Below are positions 35,801 through 47,700 of a stretch of DNA of 64,000 bases, piece after piece (positions within the stretch are counted from its first letter, which is position 1; each line of letters opens with the position of its first letter). The position numbers and the translations under genes were made by a program. The DNA comes from Hygrophila difformis (lineage: Eukaryota; Streptophyta; Magnoliopsida; Lamiales; Acanthaceae). Below the pieces are notes generated by a model that ran no database searches, was not told where the DNA came from, and saw only the letters and a list, made by a program, of their open reading frames with translations. The DNA lies in contig JAOANR010000013.1 of NCBI GenBank assembly GCA_030278955.1, positions 46,660,191-46,724,190 on the forward strand. Direction: 5' to 3'.

Positions 35801-38713
35801 CTTTATGGTACTTTAACTTTGTGCCAATTATTAAACAAAGAAAAGAGGAGGAAAAATAAAAACAAAATCCCACTCTTAAATACACTCCATTCAACAGTTT
35901 CCTTAACCCAGGGAACCTGACAAAAATGTCAAATGAAGCTCCATAGAGCTTCAACTTAGGCAAAAAAACAATGAATGTAGATACATGCATTGGCCATCGA
36001 GAATATTCGATATAGATTAGCACCTGATAATTCACACTTGCAGTCGAAACAAGCCTAACTGTCCCCAAAATAATTAATGGAGCAATTGAATAGAGAGCAT
36101 TTCTCAGTTTCCTGGATAGACATGGACAACAAAAATCTAAGAGAATACCGACAAGAATATACTCATACATAACATGATTTAAAAACAAAATATCGATGGA
36201 ACAGGCAGACAAAATTATAGATCATGCTATTTAATAGTAACATAAAAGAATGAGCAACCATATAATGATAGATATAAAGAAACAGACTGAAGAAAAAGGA
36301 CAAAAAAAACAAAGACTTTACAGCTTTGAGATGCCACGAGCCTGTCGTGAAACCAAGGAATTTGCAACTACAAAAGACCCAACACCAAGATCCATCTGGT
36401 GTGGCCAAAAAACAATAGCAGAAAGAATCAGAATCATGAGAGTATATCAACAAATAAATTATCACCAAACATCCTCAACCAAGAAGAAGAGTTGACTCTA
36501 GCAGTGTCTAATAAAAGATATCCCATGCAAGCAAACACATTGTTCATTTAAGAGAACTTCAGTAGAAAATAACTAAACCACATTCTAACTCTACAGGTTA
36601 CACCAACTGTTCCAAAAAAATTTCAGTTGTATCTTTTCCAGGGAGAGTCAAAATAAGACCCCACTTATACCATAGAAGCTTCATCCTAGAAGTATCCCAC
36701 TGCAAAAAATTAAACATAGGACAAAACCTCCAATATTCAGCTCCTTTCCACAAGTCAGCATTCAACCAAGTAGGAGCTTTTAAGTTTAGGACACAAGTGA
36801 TAAAGTATTGCACAAAAATCTATAACCATGAGAACTTGATCAAATAGAGATATATCCAAAATAAAGTGCTTCAGTTCTAACCAAGCCAGTGCCATAAGTC
36901 TCTGTTTTTGCATATCTTCGAGGAAATATCTTGAAATCAACAGCCAAAATACAGAAGCACGTCACAAGCATCTGCAAGTGTCATATCAGCACCAAAATTT
37001 TGAAGAAAAATCAAATACAAAGATGAAATGCTGCAAGCTACCAATTTAATCACATACCACAGAGACCCTGTAAGAAGAGATATTTTCCCTAACTGAGTCG
37101 ACATGACCTTCCTGCAACAATGAAGATTGATTTCTGTTGCAGAAGATAAATTAAAATTCCTGATAAAATGGCATCTACAATTCATTTTCATGCAATTGGT
37201 AATATCACAAGAGCTTTTTAGACAGAGTTTAAGAGCTCATAAGTTTACCTCTTAAATGTTCTCAAAAAGAGCAGCAGCAGTACCACCAAGATTGTGTTTC
37301 CATAAGTCCATTCTGACAGAACCTGTCAATTGGTAGTTATTTTTGTTAACCATGATCACCATCAAATTCCCACATCTAGTGCATTATAAGAGCACATAAT
37401 CTGCAAGTATAAACTAGATATATCAACGTGAAGTTAGATAATATTGGTTTGATGTGCTTCTTCTGGAAAGAGAACTGTTTCCACCATCGATTATTGATGT
37501 GTCTCACATCAAAACCTAATGCGGACAAGATTAAAAGGGCAAGTAATCTGCAAGTATAAACTAGATATATCAACATGAAGTTAGATAATATTGGCTGCTG
37601 CTTCTGGAAAGAGAACTGTTTCCACCATTGATTATTGATGTGCCTCTCATCAAAACCTAATGCTGAGAAGATTAGAAGAGATCTCTTGGAGTTTACAGAA
37701 GCGCACTCCAAGAAATATAGAACTTATTGGTTGCAAATGGTTTTAAGCCCATTAGAAAATTCGAGACATAGCTCAAGACAGGAAAGCATTTAAATGCCCA
37801 GTGGTTTTTCCATCAACGTGTATCAATGTTGTCCACGCTCATACATCATAACATCTAAAAAGGAAAGAGATTTCTATTGTTTCTCAAATAATATAACAAT
37901 GAGTTAACTTCTTCAAATTATTTTTATTTCCAAATATATCAATTTATGAAAGCTCAGTACCTAGCCCAAACTCTCTCATATTAATTGTTAATCTAAAGCA
38001 TAATTTGGAATTTGGAGCCTTCTATGTTTAACATTGGGATAGTTAACTATATTAGAAGTTGCATTTCTTGAATCAAGATATATTTGGAACTTGAATAGCT
38101 TCTAAATCAAGAAACTCAGACACGGAAGCTAATCACCTTACCCCGGGAAGAGTTTACGAATTTTCCAGTGAAAGATTACTCACAGTCACAAATAGGATAT
38201 AAGGAACAGCAATGAAGAGGAAGTCAACAATTAAAGCCAAAACATAGGCTTTTAAATTCTTGCCAGCAGCATTGTCGTCTTTCTTAACACCTGATGCAAG
38301 AAAGAAGCCAATATTTGGGAATAAAAGCACAACTAGATAACATAACAAAAGAACCGGTATCAAAACCATAAACTGATCCCCAATTAGTAGTTCATGACAA
38401 CATACTTACCAGAAGTGATCCCATTGAGTCCGATGCAATGCCTGATAAGGATCAAAATCTGAAAAAGCAAAGTAGAATTACAATACAAATGTTGACTAAA
38501 CAAAGGTAGATGAGAGAGTACTGACAGAAAGGTTTGTGACGAGAAAGAACAGTTCGAGCTTCGAAGATCCAGTTAAGTTGCTGACGAATCTGACACAAAA
38601 TTTTGATTTCCGAGAGATCAAAAAACAAATCGGGTGTCCGGAAGCAAGAAACGATCGATTTCGTAGTTTGCTCACTGTTGTTTGAGTTGTCTGTTGGGAT
38701 TCATGGATTCCAT
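32883..38713 (-). CDS. PIGW: PIGW/GWT1: GPI-anchor inositol acyltransferase, 16 coding exons
   Basis: Exons: 38713-38676, 38589-38526, 38458-38410, 38290-38184, 37322-37249, 37133-37058, 36971-36882, 36395-36322, 36111-36024, 35428-35302, 35020-34916, 34699-34570, 33721-33670, 33527-33483, 33224-33126, 33035-32883. All GT-AG with consistent phase, 456 residues. The N-terminus has the family word FVSNLTGSS; later conserved blocks are [55 protein letters not shown] and a GIKLKFW end. Most of the chain is hydrophobic, fitting the multi-span ER membrane enzyme that acylates the inositol of GlcN-PI before mannose is added. The start is the first of two close Mets. The exon 2 donor (GTCAGT) and exon 6 acceptor were set by phase and homology. 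Introns hold two MITEs and a tandem duplication. Confidence 0.93.
33564..33598. repeat. Long G-run (C-run in the PIGW transcript)
   Basis: Several G tracts, the longest about 17, interrupted by TT. It lies inside the 142-bp PIGW intron 33528-33669, so the pre-mRNA has a C-rich stretch a few tens of bases before the acceptor of exon 14. G-quadruplex-forming potential on the + strand is inference. Run length may be affected by sequencing error. Confidence 0.85.
33774..34539. mobile_element. MITE with GAGCCCGTTTG ends in a PIGW intron
   Basis: About 766 bp. The left end GAGCCCGTTTGATGGG and, on the other strand, the right end GAGCCCGTTTGGATGGGTTT form terminal inverted repeats; subterminal GCTTTT/AAAAGC words match the element at 12386-12823. 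The flanks share TA (33772-33773, 34540-34541); a 3-bp TSD is not clean. Confidence 0.72.
35065..35254. mobile_element. Stowaway-type MITE in a PIGW intron
   Basis: A 190-bp element with near-perfect inverted ends (CTCCCTCCGTCCCATTCCAA at the left, its complement TTGGAGTGGGACGGAGGGAG at the right, one extra base) and TA on both sides (35063-35064, 35255-35256). High end identity suggests recent activity. Confidence 0.92.
37398..37690. repeat. About 147-bp tandem duplication in PIGW intron 4
   Basis: Two adjacent copies beginning AATCTGCAAGTATAAACTAG at 37398 and 37545. Both include GGAAAGAGAACTGTTTCCACC. They differ by a few substitutions and small indels. Confidence 0.9.
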
Positions 38714-39004
38714 GGATGAGCCCTTTCTAAACTTTGAAATGTTGCTAACCCGACTAGTCTGGGCCTCTGGGGTGCGTTGGAATTGCGAATGGAATTGGAT
38801 CAGTGAATTGGTTCTCTGTTCGTAAAATTAGAAAACTTAACAGAGAAATAAACTGAGAAATATACTTCTTCCTCGGTTTTTTTGTTGCTGTAAATGTTTA
38901 TAGGGTTTTTTGTGAGGGAATAGTGAAGGACGCAAGAGAGAATTGATTCGGAAATCTCTCCAATTCTCCGTATTCTGTAGAGAATCAAATTCAGAGAATG
39001 AGAA
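38714..39004. promoter_or_regulatory. Upstream region of PIGW
   Basis: About 290 bp from the PIGW start to a MITE. The proximal promoter is presumably here. No element is assigned with confidence. Confidence 0.35.
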
Positions 39005-39007
39005 TTA

Positions 39008-39417
39008 GGGGGTGTATTCAATTCAGATTTATATGGATTTTAAAAAGTTGCTGGATTTAGAAAGTCCATAGACTCCACGTAGAGTTTTCAGAGTCGATTG
39101 ATTTTGTATAGACTCCATGTAGAGTTTGGCTGACTTTTAGAAATCCATGGATTTTTAGAGAGATTTTGTTTAATTATATTTTTTAAGAGAATCCATTAAA
39201 ATCTATAAAGATTTAAAATCCATGGAATGTTGAATACACTTAGATTTTTAAAGACTTTTTAAAATCTGTATTGAATACACCTAGATTTTTAAAGACTTTT
39301 AAAAATCTGTATTGAATACACCTAGATTTTTAAAGACTTTTTAAAATCTAAATTGAATACACCCCAACTTTAAAAGTCCAAAAAAATCCTACATACTCTA
39401 CATTGAATACACCCCCC
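39008..39417. mobile_element. Tourist-like MITE with GGGGGTGTATTCAA ends
   Basis: A 410-bp element flanked by TTA (39005-39007 and 39418-39420). Both ends carry GGTGTATTCAAT in inverted orientation, and an extra ATTGAATACACCCC word occurs internally at about 39353. The interior has several repeats of AGATTTTTAAAGACTTTT type. It sits about 0.3 kb upstream of PIGW. Confidence 0.85.
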
Positions 39418-39420
39418 TTA

Positions 39421-40101
39421 GTTTAAATCTCGGTCTTCTATTCTCAGGCTCAAACAAACAAGGGAATTGGGCTCAATTCCCTTTCTCTGGGCCCAATTCC
39501 CTGTACCAAACAACCCCATAGGGTTTATATAAATTAAATTTAAACTCGAACACTCGCTTTGGGGTAGAGAATCGTTGCCGGACACGATTCTATCCCTGAC
39601 ACGACACGGGACACATGTCCGGCAACGACTTCCGCAATCGAACACGGAGTCGACACTATTCGGAGCAACGAGTCGGCTTGGAGAGGGAGAAAATCTGTTA
39701 AGGTGCGACGGCGAACAGCTAACTTCTGTTGAGGTGGCGAAAGCACAACAGGCGCAAGTGAAGTAGGGGGGGGGGGGGCGGCGGAGCAGTGTTGGCGACA
39801 CAGCGAGTCAGCGAATGGAATTGAGGAAATGAGATTTGAAAATGGGAATGGGAACACGCAATGGGAATGGGAACGATGGTGAGGTGGAGATGAGAATTAG
39901 GGTATGGCAGAATATTGGGTTGTTGAACTGGGCTTGGGCTATTATTAAAACATAAAAAATAATAAGCAGCTAAACATGGAGAATAAGTGAGCCCAACTAA
40001 AGTGGCTTTGGACAGAATTTTTGCAATTTTCTAACATCTCAACAGCCAATATGCCAGAAAATGATCAGCTGCTTAATTCTAAAATAAATAACTATAGTAT
40101 T
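39421..40101. other. Spacer, partly GC-rich, no supported gene
   Basis: About 680 bp between a MITE and the LTR element. A G-run (39766-39778) and two overlapping minus-strand open frames of about 105-127 codons are present, but their translation is low-complexity (Pro/Ser-rich) and unlike any family I know. Left as unassigned. Confidence 0.45.
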
Positions 40102-40106
40102 AATAT

Positions 40107-42784
40107 TGTAATACCCGAGAATTTTGCAACATAAAATAAAAAAAAATAAATAAATAAATAAATAAATAAATATAATAAACATGATAAATGGATAAAGAAT
40201 CATAGAAGATGAGAAATAGAATTTAAATTAAAAATGAAACAAAATTCCGAGAACCCGGGAAGCCGAAGGCAATTTAGTCGAATAAATGGTTACACGGGAA
40301 CCCGACACCGATAGACTCAATAACTCGAGTCCAAATATAAAATTAGATCCGAATAAAATTAAGATAGGAAATCGGAGCCCGAAGATACCCCGGAAATCCG
40401 AATCCGGGAACGTAGAGGGATAGAAGTCCGAAAGAGAGGAGGAAACGCCCGACGGATCGCACGACCCGGCCCAGACCGAAGTCCAGGCCAGGACGGCGCG
40501 GTCGCCGCGCGCTCCAAAGGAGAGGACCGCGCCAGGTGCGCGCCAGAGGGCAGATTCGCGAATTGCGTGAATCTCTCGCCCGATTCCGGATTTTTCGACT
40601 TTCGGTTGAACGTATCTCGACCCAAGACCCTTGGGGTCAGATTTTGGACGCCCTAGGTCTTAAATATCTATAAATAAGACCTCCTAAGAGCTCCGAATAC
40701 ATTAGAAACCCTACGAAATCTTTCTATACGTCGAAACCCTAATCCCGGAGCCGTCGGAGGCACAACACCGAGAGAAGAGGAGCTGACTTGGACGAAATTG
40801 GGGTCTCCTATCGCCTTGGTAAGATCCGATCTATTCCTCTGTACATTCTTGATTCGAAAACGGATCCTAACCTCATCCTTTTTCCTATTCCAAACCCCCG
40901 ATTCGAATCGAGAGCGAAGAACCCGACAAACGGAGAGGATAAACGGAGGACGGGAAGCCACGCCTCCGAATCGAAGATCCCGGACACTCAACAATCTGTA
41001 AGTTAACGCTTACACGGTTTTGGGAGAATTTAAAATATCTAAATCTAGGAACTTGAACAAACCTTTCGTAAATCTGTCCGTATGTGATTTTTAACGGCGC
41101 AACTGTTTTGTCTAATTTTTCCGAACCTCAAAACGACTTCAAACAGAAAAACTTAAAAGACGAAAAACGTTCCTAAGATATAGATCTATCTACTGTAAAA
41201 ATTTCATAATTTTTCATCGTGTTTCGATAACCGAAAACGACCACGAACAGACCTGCTTAGATTTAGATCTTGAAACGATGAAAGATTCCTTATTTGAACT
41301 TGTTGGTGATTTCTACCTTAGATCTAGACCGATCTAGGCTTGGCGTTGAACATAGGAGTTGTAGATCTATATGTTAAGAACACCTCCGTGAAATTTCAGA
41401 ATTTTTCGTGATGATTTGATATAAGAAATCCACCCCAAACCGAACTGCTGAAACTTAGATCTTGAAGTTCTTGACAGAACATAGATTCGAACTTGTTGAC
41501 GTTTTTGACTAGGGTTCTAGGCCGAATTAGATCTTTAGCCGAACATGAAAGTTGTAGATAATTGTCTTAAGATGATCTCTGTAAAATTTCATCAAATTTA
41601 GAGCTCATTTGCTATGGTAGATCTCGAAACTTTTAAACTGCTATAGGGAAACGCGGTCAGATTTCTGGTCTGACGAAAATTGGAGTTTTTGAACTATTTC
41701 CGTATCTCGGATCGAAAAAGTTAAAACACGAAAGTTGTAGATCTCGACGTTTTGGAGTCAGACGTGAAATTTTGGAATTTTTGAAATTAAATCTGATTTT
41801 TAACGAATTTTAGAGTAAACTGTGATTTACCGAACGAAATTTTGATATCTTGTTGAAACGGTGGAATTAGCCTTTGAGGTTGAAACGAATAAAAATACTT
41901 TGACATACGATATATGAAACGAGAAGATTAAAATATATTGCGGGTTATGACTAAGCTAGATACTGTCAATGTTCTCTGCGGCTTGGGACATAAGAGCCCA
42001 AGTGTATGTCTAGGTTGACGTAAGAGCCCTAGCGAAACAGTGATCGTATGGCTAGCAGACGGATTAACTCTAACTAAAAGGTTTGGATCGACCATGATAC
42101 CTGTGGACATAAGAGCCCAGGCGTAAGGCTGGCGGACATAAGAGCCCTAGCGGTGGTGATCTGTGAAAGATATGAACCGAGAAGTTTATGAGAATTCCAA
42201 ACCTAAATCCGTATTAAATTGTGTTTTAAATTATGGCAACTTATTTAATTACGTTGCAAGCTATATTGATGACCTTATGAATCCATGTCTTCTAAATTAT
42301 GCGATTACATGAATTGTTAAATTATGCACATGTTTTCATTAAATTTAATAAAGGCTTTGAAACCTCATAATCTTGTATGTGTTAACTTACTCAGCACATA
42401 GTGCTGACCAAAACCGTTTTTATTTCTTTTTCTTTCAGAGTTGAGAATTATGCATCGTCATATGCATACACGGGAAGTTTGGGATGATATGTTATTTTGA
42501 AACTTTGTATTAGACTAGATCTTGCATGAACGGGCCTGTTTAACCCGTATTCTGGCCGTGTTGGCTATATTTAAATTCCGCTGCATTATACATATGTATT
42601 ATTATTTTCCGCTGCAACTTTGATATATGATTTTTAAATTATATATGAATGGGCTGTTTGAATATTTTAAATTCTGAAAAACCATAGCCTTGCATCTCTT
42701 TAGTAAGCTCGGAGAAACCGTGTCTTGCTAGGGAGGTGTGGCGGTGACACCCCGACCTGGGTGACCAAAAACCGGGGTGTTACA
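40107..42784 (+). repeat. 5' LTR (2,678 bp)
   Basis: Starts TGTAATACCCGAGAATTTTG and ends ACCGGGGTGTTACA. A TATA box (TATAAATA) is at 40669-40676. Four copies of a GACATAAGAGCCC-like word lie at 41987, 42017, 42106 and 42135. An (AAAT)n run follows the 5' end (about 40140-40168). The 88- and 108-codon minus-strand open frames inside it are shadows, repeated in the 3' LTR. Confidence 0.96.
40669..40676 (+). promoter_or_regulatory. Candidate TATA box of the LTR promoter
   Basis: TATAAATA in the 5' LTR, repeated at 45362-45369 in the 3' LTR. The spacing from the LTR start (about 560 bp) fits a U3 promoter. Not proven. Confidence 0.5.
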
Positions 42785-42787
42785 AGT

Positions 42788-42799
42788 TGGTATCAGAGC
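42788..42799 (+). other. Primer-binding site (initiator tRNA-Met)
   Basis: TGGTATCAGAGC begins three bases after the 5' LTR end. This is the standard complement of the 3' end of plant initiator tRNA-Met. Confidence 0.93.
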
Positions 42800-43010
42800 C
42801 CGGCTATTTTTTTGAAACCATTATTTTTAAACCATTATTATTTTTAAACTATTATTAATATTTTGACTATTATTTTAAATTTTAAAGTATTATTTCCATG
42901 GAGAAATTTTTATTTTAAAACCCATGGGAAAAATATATATATAGTGCATAAATTACTTTTGGGGGGAAACCATCATACGTATTTGCATATTGCATCTCTT
43001 TTATGTAGAG

Positions 43011-43106
43011 AACTTAGAATCTTGGCGAATTTCAACTTAGAATCTTGGCGAATTTCAACTTAGAATCTTGGCGAAGTTAACCTAGAATCTTGGCGAATAT
43101 TAACTT
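43011..43106 (+). repeat. Four 23-bp tandem repeats in the gag leader
   Basis: The unit AACTTAGAATCTTGGCGAA... starts at 43011, 43034, 43057 and 43080. It lies between the PBS and gag of the LTR element; function unknown. Confidence 0.9.
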
Positions 43107-43422
43107 AGATCTTTTGCTTGCACTAGATAACTTAGACGCTTGACATCAAATTAAGGAAGCTAACTAGAGACTGATCTTGCCATAGTTCTAGATCGTGTTC
43201 ATCTATGCGTTCGCCTAATCATAACAATCCTCGACCTTAGCCATTCAAATTAGAAAACTTCCTCATATGGAACAATGAGAAAATCAAGTCTTTATCAAAA
43301 CACTCTCTATTCCAAATATCTTGTTTGGATTTCCAAACAACAAATCCGAAAATTTGAAATTTGAAATTTACGAAACGTCTTGTTCGAGCGATCTATCTAA
43401 ACTCTACACGTTATAACAGAAA

Positions 43423-44517
43423 ATGGCGCCTAGGAGGAAACCAAGGAAGGTAAGTCCAAACGGCACTGACGCTAATCTTTCCAACACGCCCAACAACAGT
43501 GAAAGTCCTCAGAACCTAGGGGAGCAAGTGCCTCAAGCGCCCAATAATATGGAAGCACGTTTAAAATCTGTAGAGGAACTCCTTGTAGCGTTAGGAAATG
43601 CCGAGGTGCATAGGGTACAAACAGTACCTCCGCCAGTAGCCCGAGTCAACTACTTGGCATTAGTGAACCCTTACCACCCACCCCATTATGACGGCCAAGA
43701 GGATCCAGCCAAGTTGGAAGGATGGATCCGTACCTTTGACAAGCTCTTGAATGCTATCAAGTGCCCTGATGAGGAAAAGATACACGTAGTGACCTACTAC
43801 CTAGGAGGCGAAGCCGATGAGTGGTGGCAAAATCTCCAAGCAAATTCAGTGGAAGACGAAGAAGCCTACACCTGGGAAGAACTTAAGGAAGCTTTGAGGG
43901 AAAGATTCTACCCACTGAGCACCAAGAATGCGAAGTACGAGGAGTTCATCAACTTAAAGCAAGGTGCACAAACGGTACAAGAGTACTACAGCAAATTCAA
44001 GGAGCTAGTACGATTCGCTGCGAGGATAGTACCAACCGACTTTGACAAGGCTCAGAAATTCGAGATGGGTCTGAACCTTAGTATCCGGGAGATACTTGCA
44101 GTAGGACAATTCCCGAACCTGCAGACGGTATATGATCGCGCCGTATCAATTGCTCGAATCCAGCAATTGAAGCGTAAGGAACATGGTGAGTCGAGCAAGG
44201 ACTCGCAAGGACTTGAGAAGAAGGATCGGAAAGACAATGGATCCCGAAGGAAAGGAAATAAGGGTCTCAACAATGGGGGAGACGACAACCGTGGTGCATT
44301 TATACCACGTTGCCCACGATGCAACCATGCGCATCTGGTGCGCCAATGCCCGAAGCCTGGAACCTGCCGTAGGTGCGGCAAGCTTGGTCACAAGGCTAGT
44401 GGATGTCGAACGCCAGAGGAGGCGATCGAAAAGAGAGTAGATTTGGTGAACCTTCAGCAAGGAGAGAGTGACGAGGAACAAGACCAAAACCCGAATCCTC
44501 TTGAGAATAATGAGTAG
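43423..44517 (+). CDS. gag: Retrotransposon gag polyprotein
   Basis: An intact 364-codon ORF starting MAPRRKPRKVSPNG. A Retrotrans_gag core spans about residues 75-240 (VNPYHPPHYDGQEDPAKLEG, YYLGGEADEWWQN, LKEALRERFYP, EYYSKFKELVRFA). It is followed by a basic linker and two zinc-knuckle units: a variant CPRCNHAHLVRQC and the canonical CCHC CRRCGKLGHKASGC. It forms the capsid-like particle of the element and binds its RNA. The stop at 44515 ends gag before any protease or RT, so copying would need pol from a related element. The leader contains the 23-bp repeats. Confidence 0.93.
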   Translation: MAPRRKPRKVSPNGTDANLSNTPNNSESPQNLGEQVPQAPNNMEARLKSVEELLVALGNAEVHRVQTVPPPVARVNYLALVNPYHPPHYDGQEDPAKLEGWIRTFDKLLNAIKCPDEEKIHVVTYYLGGEADEWWQNLQANSVEDEEAYTWEELKEALRERFYPLSTKNAKYEEFINLKQGAQTVQEYYSKFKELVRFAARIVPTDFDKAQKFEMGLNLSIREILAVGQFPNLQTVYDRAVSIARIQQLKRKEHGESSKDSQGLEKKDRKDNGSRRKGNKGLNNGGDDNRGAFIPRCPRCNHAHLVRQCPKPGTCRRCGKLGHKASGCRTPEEAIEKRVDLVNLQQGESDEEQDQNPNPLENNE

Positions 44518-44798
44518 ACAGTTATGGGGACATAACTGAAGTCCTAAGGGGGAGAGGATGTGATACCCCGTAATTTTTTTTGAGTTCGACTCGATATCAT
44601 GTATCCTAGATCATAAATAAACAAATTCAAATTGTTTTGAACTACGTTATGGCTTGATCCCTTCACCGGGTACGTAGGCAGCTTAGAAGTCTTAATTCTA
44701 AGTTCAGTCACAAAATAATAAAACAAACAAAAGACTTTAGCACGAGAAAAGCCGAAACACAACTTCGAGGACGAAGTTGATTCTTAAGGAGGGTAGAC
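44518..44798 (+). other. gag-to-3' LTR joint with two PPT-like sites
   Basis: About 280 bp replacing the whole pol region. AAGGGGGAGAGGATG at about 44546-44560 is directly followed by TGATACCCCGTAATTTT, which looks like the start of an LTR of another family. The real PPT (AAGGAGGGTAGAC, 44786-44798) precedes the 3' LTR. The stretch just before it (ACTTCGAGGACGAAGTTGA) resembles the end of Ty3-type pol genes. Confidence 0.6.
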
Positions 44799-47700
44799 TG
44801 TAATACCCGAGAATTTTGCAACATAAAATAAAAAAAAAATAAATAAATAAATAAATAAATAAATATAATAAACATGATAAATGGATAAAGAATCATAGAA
44901 GATGAGAAATAGAATTTAAATTAAAAATGAAACAAAATTCCGAGAACCCGGGAAGCCGAAGGCAATTTAGTCGAATAAATGGTTACACGGGAACCCGACA
45001 CCGATAGACTCAATAACTCGAGTCCAAATATAAAATTAGATCCGAATAAAATTAAGATAGGAAATCGGAGCCCGAAGATACCCCGGAAATCCGAATCCGG
45101 GAACGTAGAGGGATAGAAGTCCGAAAGAGAGGAGGAAACGCCCGACGGATCGCACGACCCGGCCCAGACCGAAGTCCAGGCCAGGACGGCGCGGTCGCCG
45201 CGCGCTCCAAAGGAGAGGACCGCGCCAGGTGCGCGCCAGAGGGCAGATTCGCGAATTGCGTGAATCTCTCGCCCGATTCCGGATTTTTCGACTTTCGGTT
45301 GAACGTATCTCGACCCAAGACCCTTGGGGTCAGATTTTGGACGCCCTAGGTCTTAAATATCTATAAATAAGACCTCCTAAGAGCTCCGAATACATTAGAA
45401 ACCCTACGAAATCTTTCTATACGTCGAAACCCTAATCCCGGAGCCGTCGGAGGCACAACACCGAGAGAAGAGGAGCTGACTTGGACGAAATTGGGGTCTC
45501 CTATCGCCTTGGTAAGATCCGATCTATTCCTCTGTACATTCTTGATTCGAAAACGGATCCTAACCTCATCCTTTTTCCTATTCCAAACCCCCGATTCGAA
45601 TCGAGAGCGAAGAACCCGACAAACGGAGAGGATAAACGGAGGACGGGAAGCCACGCCTCCGAATCGAAGATCCCGGACACTCAACAATCTGTAAGTTAAC
45701 GCTTACACGGTTTTGGGAGAATTTAAAATATCTAAATCTAGGAACTTGAACAAACCTTTCGTAAATCTGTCCGTATGTGATTTTTAACGGCGCAACTGTT
45801 TTGTCTAATTTTTCCGAACCTCAAAACGACTTCAAACAGAAAAACTTAAAAGACGAAAAACGTTCCTAAGATATAGATCTATCTACTGTAAAAATTTCAT
45901 AATTTTTCATCGTGTTTCGATAACCGAAAACGACCACGAACAGACCTGCTTAGATTTAGATCTTGAAACGATGAAAGATTCCTTATTTGAACTTGTTGGT
46001 GATTTCTACCTTAGATCTAGACCGATCTAGGCTTGGCGTTGAACATAGGAGTTGTAGATCTATATGTTAAGAACACCTCCGTGAAATTTCAGAATTTTTC
46101 GTGATGATTTGATATAAGAAATCCACCCCAAACCGAACTGCTGAAACTTAGATCTTGAAGTTCTTGACAGAACATAGATTCGAACTTGTTGACGTTTTTG
46201 ACTAGGGTTCTAGGCCGAATTAGATCTTTAGCCGAACATGAAAGTTGTAGATAATTGTCTTAAGATGATCTCTGTAAAATTTCATCAAATTTAGAGCTCA
46301 TTTGCTATGGTAGATCTCGAAACTTTTAAACTGCTATAGGGAAACGCGGTCAGATTTCTGGTCTGACGAAAATTGGAGTTTTTGAACTATTTCCGTATCT
46401 CGGATCGAAAAAGTTAAAACACGAAAGTTGTAGATCTCGACGTTTTGGAGTCAGACGTGAAATTTTGGAATTTTTGAAATTAAATCTGATTTTTAACGAA
46501 TTTTAGAGTAAACTGTGATTTACCGAACGAAATTTTGATATCTTGTTGAAACGGTGGAATTAGCCTTTGAGGTTGAAACGAATAAAAATACTTTGACATA
46601 CGATATATGAAACGAGAAGATTAAAATATATTGCGGGTTATGACTAAGCTAGATACTGTCAATATTCTCTGCGAAGAACCCGACAAACGGAGAGGATAAA
46701 CGGAGGACGGGAAGCCACGCCTCCGAATCGAAGATCCCGGACACTCAACAATCTGTAAGTTAACGCTTACACGGTTTTGGGAGAATTTAAAATATCTAAA
46801 TCTAGGAACTTGAACAAACCTTTCGTAAATCTGTCCGTATGTGATTTTTAACGGCGCAACTGTTTTGTCTAATTTTTCCGAACCTCAAAACGACTTCAAA
46901 CAGAAAAACTTAAAAGACGAAAAACGTTCCTAAGATATAGATCTATCTACTGTAAAAATTTCATAATTTTTTATCGTGTTTCGATAACCGAAAACGACCA
47001 CGAACAGACCTGCTTAGATTTAGATCTTGAAACGATGAAAGATTCCTTATTTGAACTTGTTGGTGATTTCTACCTTAGATCTAGACCGATCTAGGCTTGG
47101 CGTTGAACATAGGAGTTGTAGATCTATATGTTAAGAACACCTCCGTGAAATTTCAGAATTTTTCGTGATGATTTGATATAAGAAATCCACCCCAAACCGA
47201 ACTGCTGAAACTTAGATCTTGAAGTTCTTGACAGAACATAGATTCGAACTTGTTGACGTTTTTGACTAGGGTTCTAGGCCGAATTAGATCTTTAGCCGAA
47301 CATGAAAGTTGTAGATAATTGTCTTAAGATGATCTCTGTAAAATTTCATCAAATTTAGAGCTCATTTGCTATGGTAGATCTCGAAACTTTTAAACTGCTA
47401 TAGGGAAACGCGGTCAGATTTCTGGTCTGACGAAAATTGGAGTTTTTGAACTATTTCCGTATCTCGGATCGAAAAAGTTAAAACACGAAAGTTGTAGATC
47501 TCGACGTTTTGGAGTCAGACGTGAAATTTTGGAATTTTTGAAATTAAATCTGATTTTTAACGAATTTTAGAGTAAACTGTGATTTACCGAACGAAATTTT
47601 GATATCTTGTTGAAACGGTGGAATTAGCCTTTGAGGTTGAAACGAATAAAAATACTTTGACATACGATATATGAAACGAGAAGATTAAAATATATTGCGG

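Noticed and set aside
37081..37133. PIGW exon 6 starting at the nearer TTGCAG acceptor (about 37110)
   Set aside because: It would put the conserved SSYRVSV block out of frame with exon 5; the upstream CAACAG acceptor keeps phase.
39418..39857. Minus-strand open frames of 127 and 105 codons next to the LTR element
   Set aside because: Low-complexity Pro/Ser/Arg translation, overlapping frames, a G-run inside, and no family resemblance; probably chance in GC-rich DNA.
40359..40994. 88- and 108-codon minus-strand ORFs, repeated at 45052-45687
   Set aside because: They lie inside the LTR and are repeated only because the LTR is. Antisense to the LTR promoter, with no domain.
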